In this document: positions 6,294 through 7,759 of the stretch, one piece after another
Numbering within the stretch: the first letter of the stretch is position 1
Layout: the number at the start of each line of letters is the position of its first letter
Assembly: GCA_021162125.1 (NCBI GenBank)
Contig: JAGGZG010000041.1
Span: forward strand, 1 to 7,759
Reading direction: 5' to 3'
From: Anaerolineae bacterium
Lineage (GTDB): Bacteria; Chloroflexota; Anaerolineae; JACIWR01
DNA: 7,759 nt
Position numbers and translations under genes: made by a program
Notes under the pieces: generated by a model
The model's input: the letters and a program-made list of their open reading frames with translations, nothing else
What the model was told of the DNA's origin: nothing
Databases searched by the model: none

Positions 6294-7266
6294 GCGAGTC
6301 CCCGCGTTGTGATCTGCTGGTCAATGCTTGTTGCCACAATGTGTACCGGCTGCGGTAAAAGACGAACATGGCTGCCACCAGACCGGTGCCGACGTAGGCG
6401 TTACCCACGATGGCCACGAACGTCAGCCACGAACCGGTACTCATCCGCTGCCAGATGATGGAGAACCCAAAGTTGATGAACAGACTGAGCAGGACCAGCC
6501 CCAGCGTGGCCCAGAAATTGCGGCTCACCAGGTTCAGGCTGTTCCAGATAGCACGCCACATCCCCGTCCGGTCCACGACGATAGCCGGAATTACAAAGAC
6601 CAGGTAGAAACTTATCCACAACATCATGCCCGTCACCAGAGTCAGCCCAATCAGCGCCAGATTCATGTTCAGTAGTGCCAGTATGCCCAGGATGAACGAC
6701 AGCGGAAGGGCGATCACAGTGACCAGCACGCCCACCAACACGGCAAGGAGCGTCACCCGCCCCCACACGAACCGGACACGGCTCAGAAACCCTCCTGCGG
6801 AACCGTCAGCACGCTGGTCACCGGCGTCCACAGAGTGCCCCACAGCCGCCAGGTACAGACTGCCAATGAGCAGTCCCGCCAACCAAAGCAGGATGATGGC
6901 CACACCGTAGACCCACAAACTTTTCCATTCCCAGACCGGAGGGCCCACACGCAGGAAGGTGGCCTGTGGGGCTGCCCCGGTCATCAGGGTAGGCACGCCG
7001 GGTACACTGGTGCTCAACAGCGAGAACAGGTTAACGCTCTGCTCCATCTGTTGCAGAAGCTCGCGGTTCTGAATGACCATCTGCCGGTAGTCTGCTCCCA
7101 CCTCCAGCGGGACGGTGAACAGGGGGAGCAAGCGCCGGATCACGGGCGCGATGGAAAGGCGGGGTCCCAGCCAGAGATACACGTCCAGCGCCACCGGTAC
7201 GAGGATCAGCCAAATGCGTTTAGTTACCGTGTTGAAGCCGGCCGACAACGAATCAATAATGCCCAT
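6280..7266 (-). CDS. Six-span membrane protein, function unknown
   Basis: A 328-residue integral membrane protein that I do not recognise beyond its topology. Hydrophobic segments lie near residues 18-36, 117-142, 172-196, 200-230, 252-272 and 281-306. A soluble stretch at about 40-115 has a Gln/Glu-rich, possibly helical part (NRELLQQMEQSVNLF). A short loop near 143-165 is acidic and glycine-rich. There is no cleavable signal peptide and no catalytic motif. An in-frame TTG at 7275 is possible, but the ATG at 7266 (MGIIDSLSAG) is favoured: the AGGAGGAGAG upstream allows a Shine-Dalgarno with about nine bases to the ATG, though the spacing suits the TTG nearly as well. It lies upstream of gyrB in the same direction, but gyrB has its own promoter inside the end of this gene, so regulation is at least partly separate. 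Confidence 0.82.
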   Translation of the reverse strand: MGIIDSLSAGFNTVTKRIWLILVPVALDVYLWLGPRLSIAPVIRRLLPLFTVPLEVGADYRQMVIQNRELLQQMEQSVNLFSLLSTSVPGVPTLMTGAAPQATFLRVGPPVWEWKSLWVYGVAIILLWLAGLLIGSLYLAAVGHSVDAGDQRADGSAGGFLSRVRFVWGRVTLLAVLVGVLVTVIALPLSFILGILALLNMNLALIGLTLVTGMMLWISFYLVFVIPAIVVDRTGMWRAIWNSLNLVSRNFWATLGLVLLSLFINFGFSIIWQRMSTGSWLTFVAIVGNAYVGTGLVAAMFVFYRSRYTLWQQALTSRSQRGDSLDNE

Positions 7267-7293
7267 CGTTTGCAACTCTCCTCCTGACCGCCT

Positions 7294-7299
7294 ATTTTA
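7294..7299 (-). promoter_or_regulatory. Possible -10 box for the membrane-protein gene
   Basis: On the minus strand TAAAAT matches the -10 consensus at five of six positions and lies about 28 nt before the ATG, with AGGAGGAG between them. The -35 region at the right distance (TTCGCG) is poor, so the call is weak. Confidence 0.3.
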
Positions 7300-7336
7300 T
7301 CACACTTCTGGGGAAACGCGAAATAGCGGGGGAAGC

Positions 7337-7365
7337 TTGCCCTGAAACCGGAAACAAAGTATACT
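7337..7365 (+). promoter_or_regulatory. Possible plus-strand promoter upstream of the remnant
   Basis: TTGCCC (7337-7342) and TATACT (7360-7365) are separated by 17 bp; the -35 box matches four of six positions and the -10 box five of six. Transcription would start near 7372 and run through the truncated dehydrogenase-like reading frame. The -10 lies in the self-complementary AGTATACT. Confidence 0.4.
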
Positions 7366-7606
7366 CCGTTCGAGCTCTCAACTCGAAATCTTAATGTACA
7401 TCGGCCTGGCCGAGCCCGAGGACGCGGTGATTATCGAGGGCACGCGACCGCTGGAGATGCGAATCAAGAGTGTACACGGCGACACAGCTACCGCGGCCAT
7501 CGTCGTCAACGCCATTCCCCGCGTCCTGGACGCCCATCCGGGCCTGGTGGCCATGACCAATCTGCCCATCGTCAGCGCCGCCCTATACGATTGCCCGACC
7601 CCCTAG
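7346..7606 (+). pseudogene. C-terminal remnant of a DapB-like dehydrogenase
   Basis: The reading frame is open from about 7346 and contains an ATG at 7394 that would give only 70 residues. From MYIGLAEPEDAVIIEG through HGDTATAAIVVNAIPRVLDA and HPGLVAMTNLPIVSA it reads like the C-terminal end of NAD(P)-dependent proteins of the dihydrodipicolinate-reductase-like / 2,4-diaminopentanoate dehydrogenase group, which are normally about 330-350 residues long. The nucleotide-binding N-terminal domain is absent: upstream lies a stop (TGA 7343-7345) and then the promoter region of the divergent membrane-protein gene. The ATG has no Shine-Dalgarno. I take it as a gene fragment left by a deletion or rearrangement. 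The family call is from memory of its conserved tail and is moderately sure. Confidence 0.65.
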
Positions 7607-7633
7607 ACATCTTCATAAGCTGAATCGTTACCA

Positions 7634-7675
7634 CTCAGGCCAGCGGTTGAAACCGCGCCTGAGGAGCTAAAGCTC
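7634..7675. repeat. Two adjacent hairpins, REP-like repeat
   Basis: CTCAGGC (7634-7640) pairs with GCCTGAG (7657-7663), enclosing GCGGT-TGAA-ACCGC (7643-7656) with a two-base bulge. It is followed directly by GAGC-TAAA-GCTC (7664-7675). Stacked hairpins with TGAA/TAAA loops resemble dispersed palindromic repeats of many bacterial genomes. There is no T tract, so this is not a typical terminator. Confidence 0.6.
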
Positions 7676-7717
7676 AATGCTGCTAACTTTCTACATAATT
7701 CGTAATGCCAAGAGGAG

Positions 7718-7737
7718 TCCGCGCTCTCTAGCGCGGA
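7718..7737. repeat. Perfect 8-bp stem hairpin
   Basis: TCCGCGCT (7718-7725) pairs with AGCGCGGA (7730-7737) around CTCT. It lies 42 bases after the preceding hairpin pair and probably belongs to the same repeat unit, which may continue past the window edge. The rest of 7607-7759 shows no gene. Confidence 0.6.
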
Positions 7738-7759
7738 AGGAGGTGGAACGGCGTTAGAG

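Noticed and set aside
7737..7745. AAGGAGGTG as the ribosome binding site of a gene at the right edge
   Set aside because: It overlaps the end of a hairpin, and there is no start codon at suitable spacing before the window ends.

Overview
This 7.8 kb window looks like a chromosomal piece of a GC-rich bacterium. The style of several proteins (the GyrB, the HypE-like AIR synthase-related protein and the six-span membrane protein) suggests Chloroflexota, possibly Anaerolineae. That placement is inferred from memory of protein families and needs a phylogeny to confirm. No rRNA, tRNA or CRISPR array was seen.

Layout, left to right. Positions 1-142 hold a minus-strand intrinsic terminator, a tract of long G and C runs, and a second terminator-like hairpin facing the other way. 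Positions 143-6116 form a tight minus-strand operon, read right to left: gyrB, then a PmbA/TldE-like gene, then a PurM/HypE-like AIR synthase-related gene. Positions 6117-6293 hold the gyrB leader and a near-consensus sigma70 promoter (TTGACA, 17 bp, TATACT) with a perfect 16-bp palindrome between its two boxes. Positions 6280-7266 encode a six-span membrane protein of unknown function, also on the minus strand; its last codons contain the -35 box of the gyrB promoter. Positions 7346-7606 (plus strand) hold the C-terminal remnant of a DapB-like / 2,4-diaminopentanoate-dehydrogenase-like protein. Positions 7607-7759 hold no gene but three hairpins that look like a dispersed palindromic repeat.

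The main point of interest is gyrB. Its 1195-residue reading frame is a complete GyrB of 634 residues split by a 561-residue in-frame intein. The intein sits between VIVM and TDADVDG, directly in front of the metal-binding DxD of the TOPRIM domain. It has Hint splicing blocks, two LAGLIDADG homing-endonuclease motifs and, unusually, a Cro/C1 (XRE)-type helix-turn-helix domain between the Hint N part and the endonuclease. Gyrase should be unable to cleave DNA until the intein has spliced out, so supply of active gyrase depends on splicing.

The three operon genes have no obvious common pathway. GyrB makes gyrase, PmbA/TldE is normally the partner of the TldD protease, and the third gene is an ATP-dependent PurM-fold enzyme of unknown substrate.
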